A stretch of 64,000 nt of DNA from Falsihalocynthiibacter halioticoli (GCF_025802015.1 NZ_JAOYFC010000002.1:558001-622000); one strand, 5' to 3'; shown: positions 8,470 through 16,957, numbered from the stretch's first letter. The notes: generated from the sequence alone by a model not told the origin. Translations and numbers: made by a program.

Positions 8470-9633
8470 CTATTCAGCGCGATCCAGTGTTTCGACTGAA
8501 AGGATTGTCGGCAAATGTCGCGCGATCTCCTGCCATGTTTCGCCTTCGTCAAAGCTCGCGAAGACCGAACCTGAATTTGTTCCGAAATAAACTCCCACAG
8601 AGGAGCGCGTATCCGTTGCCATTGCCTGCCGTAGCACAGTGAAATAACAGGCGTCTTGCGGTAGCCCGTCTCGCATATCCTGCCAACTATCTCCACCATC
8701 GCGAGATCGCCATATCGCAGCCGCAGCATCCGGCGGAAAACGTCCTTGACTGTCACCATTCAAAGGCATCACCCAGATTGTTTTTGAGTCCGCTGGATGT
8801 ACAGCAATTGGAAATCCAAAGGTCGAGGGCAAACCTTCAGTAATATTGTCCCAACTGCGCCCACCATCAGACGAGCGCCAGACTCCGTGATGATTCTGCT
8901 GATAAAGAAGATCATCTTTGCCGCTGGCACGCACCATATTATGCACGCAATGGCCCGTTTCGCCGTTTTGCGGCGCTGCCGGATGATCATGACCGTCGCA
9001 GCCTTCAGCATTTGATAAGCGATTTCGGCGATCCCAAGTTTTGCCGCCGTCTTCTGTTGCAAACACACCAGCCGCCGAGATGCCGACCCAGGCTTTCTTA
9101 GAGTTGTCAGGGTCTGGCACAATCGTGTGCAATACAAGGCCAGCGGCGCCCGGGTTCCAGCTCTCGGAAGACGGATGATTGGTTAGCGCTTCAACTTTGG
9201 TCCACGTTTCACCATTGTCGGCACTTTCAAGCAGGGCTGCGGGCTTGGTTCCCGCCAAAAGTCGCCCGTGCTCATAATTGAGCGACCAAATCTGTGAAAT
9301 CTCGTCCGTGAATGGAAGCGGCGTATCGGTCCAACCGATCATTTCTGCAAAGCCCTCATCCTCTGCGGCCCATTGATCGATCAGCCCTTTTGACAGACGT
9401 GTTACGCTCCAATTCGCTCCGCCATCATCGGACCGCCAAACACCGGCCCCATTCCATTCTCCGCCACCGCCGGCCCAGAGCGTACCGGTATTTGCATCAC
9501 CAATCACGTGGTTGATTGGCCAGCCATCGCAAAAAGGACCGCTGACCTTCCAATCTTTTCGATCTTCACCACCAGTGAGCAAAAACACGCCTTTTGTCGT
9601 GCCAAGCAATACATTCGTACCCGTTACGATCAT
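8470..9633 (-). CDS. BNR/Asp-box beta-propeller protein (sialidase-like fold)
   Basis: A 387-residue protein built of repeated Asp boxes: SDDGGANW, SADNGETW, TEDGGKTW, SSDGGRSW, SRDGGDSW and SFDEGETW, six in all, predicting a six-bladed propeller. No signal peptide is visible, so it is likely cytoplasmic. The ATG at 9633 is chosen over the one ten codons upstream because GAGGTGG sits just before it. It converges on the sugar-lactone operon with 19 bases between stops. Asp boxes occur in sialidases and in non-enzymatic propellers, and no sialidase catalytic set was identified, so no activity is assigned. Confidence 0.8.
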   Translation of the reverse strand: MIVTGTNVLLGTTKGVFLLTGGEDRKDWKVSGPFCDGWPINHVIGDANTGTLWAGGGGEWNGAGVWRSDDGGANWSVTRLSKGLIDQWAAEDEGFAEMIGWTDTPLPFTDEISQIWSLNYEHGRLLAGTKPAALLESADNGETWTKVEALTNHPSSESWNPGAAGLVLHTIVPDPDNSKKAWVGISAAGVFATEDGGKTWDRRNRLSNAEGCDGHDHPAAPQNGETGHCVHNMVRASGKDDLLYQQNHHGVWRSSDGGRSWDNITEGLPSTFGFPIAVHPADSKTIWVMPLNGDSQGRFPPDAAAAIWRSRDGGDSWQDMRDGLPQDACYFTVLRQAMATDTRSSVGVYFGTNSGSVFASFDEGETWQEIARHLPTILSVETLDRAE

Positions 9634-9754
9634 CACATCCACCTCGCTATGCTTAACTAGCATAGCACGCAGCGCTCAATTTTAACATTTTGCCGCGCGC
9701 TGATCGCGTTCGATCGCCAAAAGATGGCTGAGCGCTTACATGACTAGGGCTTTT

Positions 9755-10240
9755 CTATTCAGCTTCATCCATCTTGGCTGCATTCAACTGGGCATATTTT
9801 TCGGCTCCCATACGATCGTGCAAATCGAGTTGAGTTTCGAGAAAATCAATATGTCCTTCTTCATCTGCAAGAAGCTCTTCGAAAAGTTTCATGGAAACGA
9901 AATCGCCCTCTTCCTGACAGCAAATACGCGCTTCTTTGTACAGATCACGAGCGCTCACCTCGGCGGCGAGGTCACATTCCAGCGTTTCGCGCGGGGTTTC
10001 ACCGATTTTCAGTGGGTCAAGCTTTTGCAAGTTTGGATGGCCGCCGAGGAAGATGATGCGCTCGATCAATTTGTCAGCATGTTCCATTTCTTCAATGGAT
10101 TCTTCACGGCTCTTCTTTGCCATATGCGCCAAACCCCAGTCTTCCTGAAGCCGATAGTGCAGCCAATACTGACTCACCGCAGTTAATTCGTGACGCAGTG
10201 ATTTGTTGAGATATTCAATAACCTTCTGATTTTCTTTCAT
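9755..10240 (-). CDS. bfr: Bacterioferritin
   Basis: A 161-residue haem-containing ferritin storing iron as a 24-mer. All ferroxidase residues are in the canonical places: E18, E51, H54, E94, E127 and H130, and the haem ligand is M52. The C-terminus is slightly longer than usual (ends KMDEAE). Start ATG at 10240 follows GGAGGAAC. The start lies inside the 3' end of the bacterioferritin-associated ferredoxin gene (26-base overlap), so the two are coupled. Regulation by iron is expected; a candidate box is upstream of the pair. Confidence 0.97.
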   Translation of the reverse strand: MKENQKVIEYLNKSLRHELTAVSQYWLHYRLQEDWGLAHMAKKSREESIEEMEHADKLIERIIFLGGHPNLQKLDPLKIGETPRETLECDLAAEVSARDLYKEARICCQEEGDFVSMKLFEELLADEEGHIDFLETQLDLHDRMGAEKYAQLNAAKMDEAE

Positions 10241-10481
10241 AACGTTCCTCCGAAATAAGAGTTGTCCGCAAATTGCTCAGTTCAAATGGTACTTCGAGGT
10301 TAGCATTGCTGCGCATCGTGTCTAGGAAAAGAGGCATGCAACCTCCGCAATCAGCAGTTTTCCCCAACGCCCGATAGATTTTTCCGGGGCTAATGATTGC
10401 CTTGGAATCTGCAGCCCGCATCCAATCAATGGCCGAATGAATATCGTGGTCTGTGATTTTCATACATTGGCAAACAATCAT
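10215..10481 (-). CDS. bfd: Bacterioferritin-associated ferredoxin
   Basis: An 88-residue [2Fe-2S] protein of the BFD family that reduces the haem of bacterioferritin to release iron. The cluster ligands are C4, C6, C45 and C48 (VCQC and DCGGC); the spacing between the two pairs is longer than in E. coli Bfd (C4/C6 and C38/C41). It is first in a two-gene operon with bfr and overlaps it by 26 bases, an unusually long overlap. The extra C-terminal tail beyond the fold (after LDTMRSNANLEV) is of unknown use. Confidence 0.92.
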   Translation of the reverse strand: MIVCQCMKITDHDIHSAIDWMRAADSKAIISPGKIYRALGKTADCGGCMPLFLDTMRSNANLEVPFELSNLRTTLISEERYERKSEGY

Positions 10482-10550
10482 CGCAAACTCTCGCCTCGAA
10501 CCTAAATTTCAGTTCTGCGGTCGGAAACGAAGCCGCAGCGCGCGCATTCC

Positions 10551-10565
10551 TGACTTCTTTTGTCA
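10551..10565. promoter_or_regulatory. Candidate iron-regulator box (TGA-N9-TCA) upstream of bfd-bfr
   Basis: TGACTTCTTTTGTCA is a 15-bp dyad with TGAC/GTCA arms, fitting the TGA-N9-TCA pattern of RirA-type iron boxes in alphaproteobacteria. It is 70 bases upstream of the bfd start. The motif is short, so chance occurrence is not excluded. Confidence 0.4.
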
Positions 10566-10670
10566 GAAATGTCAATCACAGCTCGGCTCAAGTGATTTCA
10601 GAGCAAATGTTCGCCAAAGGCTCTAATAGCGCATAGCTCTCAAGCTTCCGAAATGATCATTTAATGAAAT

Positions 10671-11660
10671 TTAGACTCTGTCAGCTTCCGCACTAAAGAG
10701 AGTATGGCATGCTCTTCCTTTAGCTTTTGATGCGTAGAGAGCAGCATCAGCATCTCTTAGCATCTCGCGAATAGTCGGAGCGCGATAAAGGTCTGTCAGG
10801 GTCGATCCAAGACTGCATGAGATGTTGCAACTATTCCCCTCAAATACAATTGGCTCCTGAATTCTGCGGATCAATCGCGCGGCAAGTTCACTCAAGCGGT
10901 CTCGGTTGACCAACCCTTTGAACAATAGAATGAACTCGTCTCCCCCGACCCGCGCCAAAATGTCATCCGCACGAGTTTCTTCCCTCAGGATGTCAGCAAC
11001 GCGGATTAAAACGTGGTCGCCGGCAGCGTGACCAAAGCTATCATTCACCTTTTTGAAGTAGTCCAGATCCATATTAGCAAGCGCAAAAGGCACTCTGTTT
11101 TCAATTAAGTAAGACAGATGCAACTCCAACGATCGCCGGTTATTTAGCCCAGTTAAACCGTCAGTTGCGGCCTGCTCTTCCGCCGCCTCTTTCTCGCTCT
11201 GTAGTCTCTCGTTCAACGCAAAAACTTCCGCCATCGCCAATCCCTTGGCCTCGACAAGGTAAAGCATTTCGATAGCGAGATCGGTTGGGGAAAAATCGCC
11301 GCTCGTGAGATCATAATTCCGTACTGCATCCATGACAGAAATGCCGAACGATAAGTTCACAAGCATACCCATTCCATCGGCCGCCGGAACGACCAAACCG
11401 GTGAACTGCGTCGAGCTATCTTTCCGGCAACGAAAGTGCAGCTTCAACCCGACAAGCTCGCGTAAGTTTTGGGTGCAACACACGGATTTCGGCCTCGACA
11501 CCTCGAGTACTTCAAAGAATTTGGCCCCGATGACCTCGTGCGGGAACAATTTAAGAAATGTATCCCCGGCGCTTTGAATGAGACCGCTCTCAGAAACATA
11601 AACGAACAATGGCATCAAGGTGTTGCATTGCTCGAATGCCAATTCAATTTTACCCATCAT
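10671..11660 (-). CDS. HNOBA-GGDEF diguanylate cyclase, partner of H-NOX
   Basis: A 329-residue cytoplasmic signalling protein. Residues 1 to about 155 resemble the HNOBA (haem-NO-binding-associated) domain of soluble guanylate cyclases, with a hydrophobic PAS-like core and the linker SPTDLAIEMLYLVEAKGL. A short coiled coil (LNERLQSEKEAAEEQAATD) leads into a GGDEF domain with intact active site G239-F243 and an inhibitory RxxD site just upstream (RADD). It should make cyclic di-GMP. The start overlaps the H-NOX stop by four bases, so the sensor and cyclase are made together and the H-NOX probably binds the HNOBA domain and controls it. Confidence 0.88.
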   Translation of the reverse strand: MMGKIELAFEQCNTLMPLFVYVSESGLIQSAGDTFLKLFPHEVIGAKFFEVLEVSRPKSVCCTQNLRELVGLKLHFRCRKDSSTQFTGLVVPAADGMGMLVNLSFGISVMDAVRNYDLTSGDFSPTDLAIEMLYLVEAKGLAMAEVFALNERLQSEKEAAEEQAATDGLTGLNNRRSLELHLSYLIENRVPFALANMDLDYFKKVNDSFGHAAGDHVLIRVADILREETRADDILARVGGDEFILLFKGLVNRDRLSELAARLIRRIQEPIVFEGNSCNISCSLGSTLTDLYRAPTIREMLRDADAALYASKAKGRACHTLFSAEADRV

Positions 11661-12262
11661 GCCTGCCCAATTTTCTCAGACAGCTTAAATGCCCGCCCTT
11701 CGGCAAATTCGACATCCAAAAGCTTAATTGAAATACAATGGAAGCGTCCGCTTATGCCCGCGTAATCAAGAAGCACCAAAGCTCCGTAATCGTCTGCCAT
11801 CGCTCGGAGCATTCCAACCAGAACGAATGAACACCCTCGTGAAAACCGTTCATCGGGATGGTAGCACCCCAGCCGAAACTCCCGGGCATTCAGCTCGTCT
11901 AACTCCAACTGCGGAAGTTCCAGCGTTTCAACCGCGAGCTTCGCGCGACCATGTAGATCATCCAGCGAATGCAAGAACTCCGTGAATGTCTCCCCGCCAA
12001 AACGCAGAAGGCGGCGCAGTGCAGCCACGCTTGGATGAGAAACGAGATATGTCCCCAAATCTTCGCAAAGATCGTCCACTGGCCGCCCCGTGGATTTTGA
12101 AAGCGCTCCCAGTAGTGAAAATACAGTTTCGTCGGGATAAAGAAGCATGGTCTCGAAATTAGAGACCTTCAACCCGGCACGCTGGATCACGCGCTCCCAA
12201 ACCTGAACGCCGTAAATATCGTACACGAAGCATTGTATGGACCGGTTAAACAATCCGTGCAT
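11657..12262 (-). CDS. H-NOX (HNOB) haem nitric-oxide sensor
   Basis: A 201-residue stand-alone H-NOX protein that binds haem and senses NO or O2. The proximal His is H104 in the segment FLHSLDDLHGR, the usual place. The haem-propionate motif YxSxR is altered: here it reads Y134-H-P-D-E-R139, with Pro in place of Ser and one extra residue before Arg. The N-terminus MHGLFNRSIQ and the C-terminal strand pair are standard. Start ATG follows AAGGGG. It is the first gene of a two-gene operon with the HNOBA-GGDEF cyclase. Ligand preference cannot be read from sequence. Confidence 0.88.
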   Translation of the reverse strand: MHGLFNRSIQCFVYDIYGVQVWERVIQRAGLKVSNFETMLLYPDETVFSLLGALSKSTGRPVDDLCEDLGTYLVSHPSVAALRRLLRFGGETFTEFLHSLDDLHGRAKLAVETLELPQLELDELNAREFRLGCYHPDERFSRGCSFVLVGMLRAMADDYGALVLLDYAGISGRFHCISIKLLDVEFAEGRAFKLSEKIGQA

Positions 12263-12368
12263 GGCTTACCCCTTAGCTGCCCATTCATGGCTAGGGAAAA
12301 AGCATTAATAATTGCCGAAGTTTTTCAGAGTGACTAAAATTGAGGAGATATTGAGCTCGCGCTCTTCT

Positions 12369-13133
12369 TTAGACAGGTGCCTGACGTACTTCGGAACCGC
12401 TCGATTTATGTGCAGACTTCAATGGTAAGTCGACCGGCATTTGAGCTTCAATCCACGCTGGTAGGTGGCCAACATGCGGCAGCACTGCATCTGCGAATTG
12501 CTCCAGCTCCGACGCTTTGGCCATGCCTGTTAGAACCGCAACTGTTTTCATTCCCGCAGAGCGTCCGGCCAACAAGTCGTGGCGAGAATCTCCGACCATC
12601 ACGATTTGGTCTGATTTTAGCGACGTACGAGAGGCAAATGCCTTGCACATTCCTGGAGCTGGCTTCGCACCAAATCCCGAGTCAAAGCCAGCAATAAAGT
12701 CAAAAACATCTTCTATACCGGTTGATCGAAGATGTGCACGTGCAGGGGCTTCGGCATCGTTTGTAGCAACACCAAGAGCCAATCCACGCGCAGAAAGTCC
12801 CCGCAGAAGTGGGCGTAAGGGGCAAGCTTCGATCATAGTTGCTCGGGCGGCGGCTTGGTTGGCATAGCTAATAAACCCTTCTCGCCCTTGTCCTGGCAAA
12901 TGGGGCAACAACGCCTCCGCGATATCAGCTGGCGTCCCTGCCACAACAAGCGAGTCGCGCTCGAATTTACATGTATCCGCGTTAAAGCCGACCGCTTTTG
13001 CCAAAGCTCGCCTCTTGGCTGCGTCGCCGCCGGAAAGGTCCGTCAGAAACCCAAGCGTCCAGCGCTGCCACGTCGCCTTGAAGTCAAAAAGCGTGCCGTC
13101 CTTGTCAAAAAGGACACCCAAAATTTCGGCCAT
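12369..13133 (-). CDS. HAD-superfamily phosphatase (phosphoglycolate phosphatase-like)
   Basis: A 254-residue HAD hydrolase. Motif I is FDKDGTLF, with the nucleophile Asp followed by Lys rather than Met or Leu; motif II is VATND; the late acid motif is MVGDSRHDLLAGRSAG. A helical cap lies between motifs I and II. The ATG at 13133, next to GGGAGGAG, is preferred to the far upstream start. The gene is divergent from the MarR/dehalogenase pair, 124 bases away. The fold is shared with haloacid dehalogenases, but the cap and DKDG motif fit small-phosphate phosphatases better. Substrate unknown. Confidence 0.85.
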   Translation of the reverse strand: MAEILGVLFDKDGTLFDFKATWQRWTLGFLTDLSGGDAAKRRALAKAVGFNADTCKFERDSLVVAGTPADIAEALLPHLPGQGREGFISYANQAAARATMIEACPLRPLLRGLSARGLALGVATNDAEAPARAHLRSTGIEDVFDFIAGFDSGFGAKPAPGMCKAFASRTSLKSDQIVMVGDSRHDLLAGRSAGMKTVAVLTGMAKASELEQFADAVLPHVGHLPAWIEAQMPVDLPLKSAHKSSGSEVRQAPV

Positions 13134-13241
13134 ATCTCCTCCCAGAGAACTCCGATGAGATCGCGCAGTAGTTTCAAGCCTTTTTGTAACAGTTTCAACC
13201 GTGACATGCAGAAACTTTAAATTTGACACCGTGCAATTTAA

Positions 13242-13254
13242 TTGACAATGTCAA
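13242..13254. promoter_or_regulatory. Palindromic MarR operator candidate at the marR start
   Basis: TTGACAATGTCAA is a perfect 6-1-6 palindrome ending three bases before the marR ATG (13258). A TTGACA that could be a -35 element lies at 13223-13228; with a 17-base spacer the -10 would fall on CAATGT inside the palindrome. This predicts autorepression and perhaps a leaderless transcript, since no ribosome site is visible. Confidence 0.6.
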
Positions 13255-13257
13255 CTA

Positions 13258-13725
13258 ATGACGCAAACAGTCCCCTACTCTCTCCACAATTCCCTCGGGT
13301 ATCAGGTTAGCCGAACCGCGCGCCTTCTTGAGCGTGGTTTCGAATCCGAATTGCGCCGGATCGGACTGACGCGGCTTTCTTGGTGTACTTTGCTCGCCGT
13401 TGAGAACGAGGGCTTACGCCACCCCTCAGATATCGCGGAGTTTATCGGGATTGATAGAACGGCAACCTCGCGCGCGCTCAAAGGGATGGAGGTGGCAGGC
13501 CTTATTTCAAGGGAAAAGGAGCCGAAATCAAACGGCGGCGACGGTCGCTCGAAATTGATTACCATAACGGCTAAAGGCAAAGACCTACTCCGTATCGGAA
13601 CTGAAGCCGCTCGCGCGAACGCTGATAAGTTCGAAGCCAAGCTATCTGAACCTCAACTTGAAGAATTTCGCGCTCTTCTCCTCTGCCTTCAGCAGGATGA
13701 AGGCAGCGAGCTATCGCACATCTGA
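13258..13725 (+). CDS. MarR-family regulator of the reductive dehalogenase
   Basis: A 155-residue winged-helix regulator. The dimer helices flank a DNA-binding core reading RHPSDIAEFIGIDRTATSRALKGMEVAGLISRE and a wing with DGRSKLITITAKG. The start codon lies three bases past a palindrome, with no Shine-Dalgarno sequence. The stop is 16 bases from the dehalogenase start, so the two form one operon. MarR proteins commonly release DNA on binding phenolic ligands, and a phenolic halo-aromatic would be a sensible inducer here. That inference comes from the neighbour, not from residues in this protein. Confidence 0.9.
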   Translation: MTQTVPYSLHNSLGYQVSRTARLLERGFESELRRIGLTRLSWCTLLAVENEGLRHPSDIAEFIGIDRTATSRALKGMEVAGLISREKEPKSNGGDGRSKLITITAKGKDLLRIGTEAARANADKFEAKLSEPQLEEFRALLLCLQQDEGSELSHI

Positions 13726-13741
13726 CGCTTAGGGAACGACC

Positions 13742-16700
13742 ATGGGCAAACTATTCTCCTACGCTAAACGGCCGTTTTCGCTCGGTGGATTTCCGCTTGA
13801 AAAACTTTCGCGCGCCGAAACGTTTGACGAGAAGGCCCTTTCTCCACAGATGGGTTTGCGATTTGAGACCGACGACAACCTTTCGATTATTCGCGCTATG
13901 CGGGAATATCAGGCCATGCTGGACGCCACACGTGAGGGCATGGTCAAAAAAGAGATCGCCGAGATTCCGACCGATCTGAAAGAACGCGCCGATCATTTAA
14001 AATCCTTCGGGTACTTTTGCGATGCTTCCATGGTTGCAACTTGTGCAGTTCCAAAATCCGCATGGCTTAACGAAGCAACCGAGAACCCTGATGTGGCGCG
14101 CCTTGCGGAAAAAATCGAGACGATGCAGCCCAAAAGCATGGCCGCCGGTGTTGATGTCATTATGGCTGGACTAAAGGAGTCGATGCGGCTTCCTCCGAGT
14201 GGTTGCGAGCACCATACCCATGCAATTGTGTTTCTCTACGATCTTCCACGCCCTGCACGCCCCAACGAGTCGGGAACCGATTGGATTATCGGAGCCGAAA
14301 CCCACCGTTCATGTTTGCGCGCGGCCGAGACAGCAGTGACGCTTGCAAGCTACATCCGCAGCCTCGGATACGACGCCCGCGCCCATAGCGAAGCAGCAAG
14401 CAACGTCCATTTGCGGCATCTGGCAGGTGTCTCTGGCCTTATTGACGCATCGGGCCGCAATCCGTTTGTCGGCGAGAACTACGCCCTTGCAGTGGTTACA
14501 ACCACCCTCGAACTCGACGCAGACAAACCATTAGCCGAAGGCGCGACGCCGCCAAGCAGCTACACGACCGGCTTTGGCCGCCACGCACAAAGCGCATCCC
14601 GCCGAGACCCCTATACTAAACGCGATTATGCTCTTGGCCCCCATCCCTTTGAAACGCTCAAACGGGTAGATGACCCGACCACGTATATTGATGCGGAAAA
14701 CGTCGCACGCGTTCCGAAACGCGCAAGTCTTTTTGTGCGCGCGCTGTTTGGCGACATGGGTAAAAAAGTTCAGGACGCTGCGAAAAACGGCAACTACGTG
14801 CGCAAATCTGCGTCGGCGTTTGCGTTCAGGCCATCGCTTGGAGCATTTCTGCTTCTTCAAGATGGTGAAGCGGCAGAATGCGTACATGAAACTGCGCAAA
14901 ATGCTGAAAATAATGCACAAAACATAAAAGCTGCGCTCTATTTCCTAGGCGTTGATGCTGTCGGGCTCTCTGCTTGTCCAGATTATGCGTATTACAGCCA
15001 TGACACCGCCGGAAATCCAATCAGTCCTTACCACGAAAACGCGATTTCCATGATCGTTGACCAAGGGCACGAGACTATGGAGGGCGCAACCGGAGACGAT
15101 TGGATCGCCTGTGCCCAAAGTATGCGCGCCTATCTTCGTTTCTCACTTCTTGGTGGTGTGATCGCACAGCACATCCGCAACCTTGGTTATACCGCGCGCG
15201 TGCATTCGGTCATGGACGACGAGGTGCTGCACCCACCGCTTCTACTGCTCTCTGGTCTTGGCGAGGTAAGCCGAATTGGTGAGGTCATTCTCAATCCGTT
15301 TCTTGGGCCGCGTCTTAAATCAGGTATCGTAACCACCAACATGCCAATGACGCATGACAAACCCATTGATTTCGGCCTCCAGAAATTTTGCGACCGATGC
15401 AATAAATGCGCGCGTGAATGCCCCTCTGGCGCAATCACCGCTGGCCTGAAGGCGATGTTCAACGGCTATGAAATCTGGAAGAGCGACAGCCAGAAATGCA
15501 CCACCTATCGTATTACCAACGAAGCCGGAGCCATGTGTGGGCGCTGCATGAAAACCTGCCCTTGGAACCTTGAGGGGCTGTTTTCCGAAGCGCCATTCCG
15601 CTGGGCCGCGATGAACTTTCCATCGAGCGCCAAGGCTTTGGCTAAGATTGATGACGCGCTTGGAAACGGCGAAGTTGTAGAGGGCAAGAAATGGTGGTGG
15701 GATCTTGAAATGCGCGATGACGGCGCTTACCGCCCACCTCTGAAACCTCCGAGCGATCGGCCCCTACAGAAGTCTCTAGACTTGAAGTTCGAAGATCAAA
15801 CTCTGGCGGTTTACCCCGCACCGCTCGCGCCGCCGCCATATGCTTGGCCCTTCCATATGGATAGAGAGGCCGGCATCAAGGCATATAAAGCCATGATATC
15901 GGCGCAAGAGCATAAGGCCCGTCGCGCCAAAGGAATTCCAGCAGAACACATCTACTCACCCTCGGACGAGGACTCGCCAGTGATGCAGCTCGTCATCTCT
16001 AAAGCCGAGCAGATGAGCCCGCTGGTCACGAAGTATGAATTTGCGTCACCCGATGGCGCGCCGCTCCCTGAGGCAACGGCGGGCGCACATATCGACGTTG
16101 TCGTCGCCCCAGAGTTCTTCCGCCAGTACTCGCTATCCGGTGACCCTGCAGACCGATCCAAATACCAGATTGCAGTCCTCCGAGAAGATGAAGGGCGAGG
16201 TGGCTCTAAGCTCATGCATAGGATTTTCACCGAAGGCCGCCGTGTCTTTATCTCAAAACCGATTAATCACTTTCCATTGGTCGAAGATGCTTCCATGTCA
16301 TATCTGATGGGTGGCGGGATTGGCATCACGCCGATGATTGCAATGGCACATCGATTGCATGCCCTTAACAAAGAGTTTTCAGTACATTACAGCTGCTCAA
16401 ACCGACAAGACGCAGGCTTTTTGAACGATCTCGCCCAAGTACCGTGGAAGGATCGCGTCAGCATTCATATCTCCGAAGAAGGCACACGCGCAGATTTGGG
16501 GAAACTCCTCAAATACCAACCAGAGGCGCACATTTATACATGTGGCCCTGACGCATACATGGACGCTGTGCTCGAAGCCGCAAAAGTTAACGGTTTCCCT
16601 GAAAATGCGCGCCATCTTGAGTATTTCGCGGTTCCGGATGCGCCAGATTACGTTAACCATCCGTTTACGCTCAAACTATTAGACGGCACGCAGGTTAACG

Positions 16701-16921
16701 TTTCGTCCGAAGAAAGCGCGGCTGACGCGCTGATCGCACGCGGGTATCAAATCGACCTGAAATGCTCTGATGGCCTCTGTGGGGTCTGTAAATGCGGCTA
16801 CATAAGCGGCGAGGTTGAGCACCGTGATTATGTGCTCTCCGAAGCTGAAAAAGAGAACACTTTGATCCTTTGTCAATCCCGCGCCAAAGGCAAGTCCGTG
16901 GAGATTATCCTCGACATGTGA
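13742..16921 (+). CDS. rdhA: Self-sufficient reductive dehalogenase fused to NAD(P)H reductase
   Basis: A 1059-residue fusion. The N-terminal half is a cobalamin-type reductive dehalogenase with two tandem related modules (about residues 178-267 and 451-545), then two 4Fe-4S motifs: C550-x2-C553-x2-C556-x3-C560-P, and C586 with C599, C602 and C606-P. From about residue 745 a reductase follows: flavin motif RQYSL (794-798), nicotinamide motif GGGIGITPM (857-865), and a C-terminal 2Fe-2S ferredoxin (C1008, C1013, C1016, C1044). The architecture matches the catabolic NpRdhA/BhbA class, which remove halogens from halogenated phenols using NAD(P)H. No twin-arginine signal is present, so it is cytoplasmic. 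It is cotranscribed with a MarR regulator. Confidence 0.92.
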   Translation: MGKLFSYAKRPFSLGGFPLEKLSRAETFDEKALSPQMGLRFETDDNLSIIRAMREYQAMLDATREGMVKKEIAEIPTDLKERADHLKSFGYFCDASMVATCAVPKSAWLNEATENPDVARLAEKIETMQPKSMAAGVDVIMAGLKESMRLPPSGCEHHTHAIVFLYDLPRPARPNESGTDWIIGAETHRSCLRAAETAVTLASYIRSLGYDARAHSEAASNVHLRHLAGVSGLIDASGRNPFVGENYALAVVTTTLELDADKPLAEGATPPSSYTTGFGRHAQSASRRDPYTKRDYALGPHPFETLKRVDDPTTYIDAENVARVPKRASLFVRALFGDMGKKVQDAAKNGNYVRKSASAFAFRPSLGAFLLLQDGEAAECVHETAQNAENNAQNIKAALYFLGVDAVGLSACPDYAYYSHDTAGNPISPYHENAISMIVDQGHETMEGATGDDWIACAQSMRAYLRFSLLGGVIAQHIRNLGYTARVHSVMDDEVLHPPLLLLSGLGEVSRIGEVILNPFLGPRLKSGIVTTNMPMTHDKPIDFGLQKFCDRCNKCARECPSGAITAGLKAMFNGYEIWKSDSQKCTTYRITNEAGAMCGRCMKTCPWNLEGLFSEAPFRWAAMNFPSSAKALAKIDDALGNGEVVEGKKWWWDLEMRDDGAYRPPLKPPSDRPLQKSLDLKFEDQTLAVYPAPLAPPPYAWPFHMDREAGIKAYKAMISAQEHKARRAKGIPAEHIYSPSDEDSPVMQLVISKAEQMSPLVTKYEFASPDGAPLPEATAGAHIDVVVAPEFFRQYSLSGDPADRSKYQIAVLREDEGRGGSKLMHRIFTEGRRVFISKPINHFPLVEDASMSYLMGGGIGITPMIAMAHRLHALNKEFSVHYSCSNRQDAGFLNDLAQVPWKDRVSIHISEEGTRADLGKLLKYQPEAHIYTCGPDAYMDAVLEAAKVNGFPENARHLEYFAVPDAPDYVNHPFTLKLLDGTQVNVSSEESAADALIARGYQIDLKCSDGLCGVCKCGYISGEVEHRDYVLSEAEKENTLILCQSRAKGKSVEIILDM

Positions 16922-16957
16922 GCTATGGCTTTTTGCCCGTAACCCATTGATATAAAA

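Noticed and set aside
12369..13133. Haloacid dehalogenase working with the reductive dehalogenase
   Set aside because: The fold name is shared, but the FDKDGTLF motif and cap suit phosphatases; nearness alone does not support dehalogenation.
14531..14927. Readings of about 85-130 residues on both strands inside the dehalogenase
   Set aside because: They are in other frames of a well-supported gene and show no fold or ribosome site.
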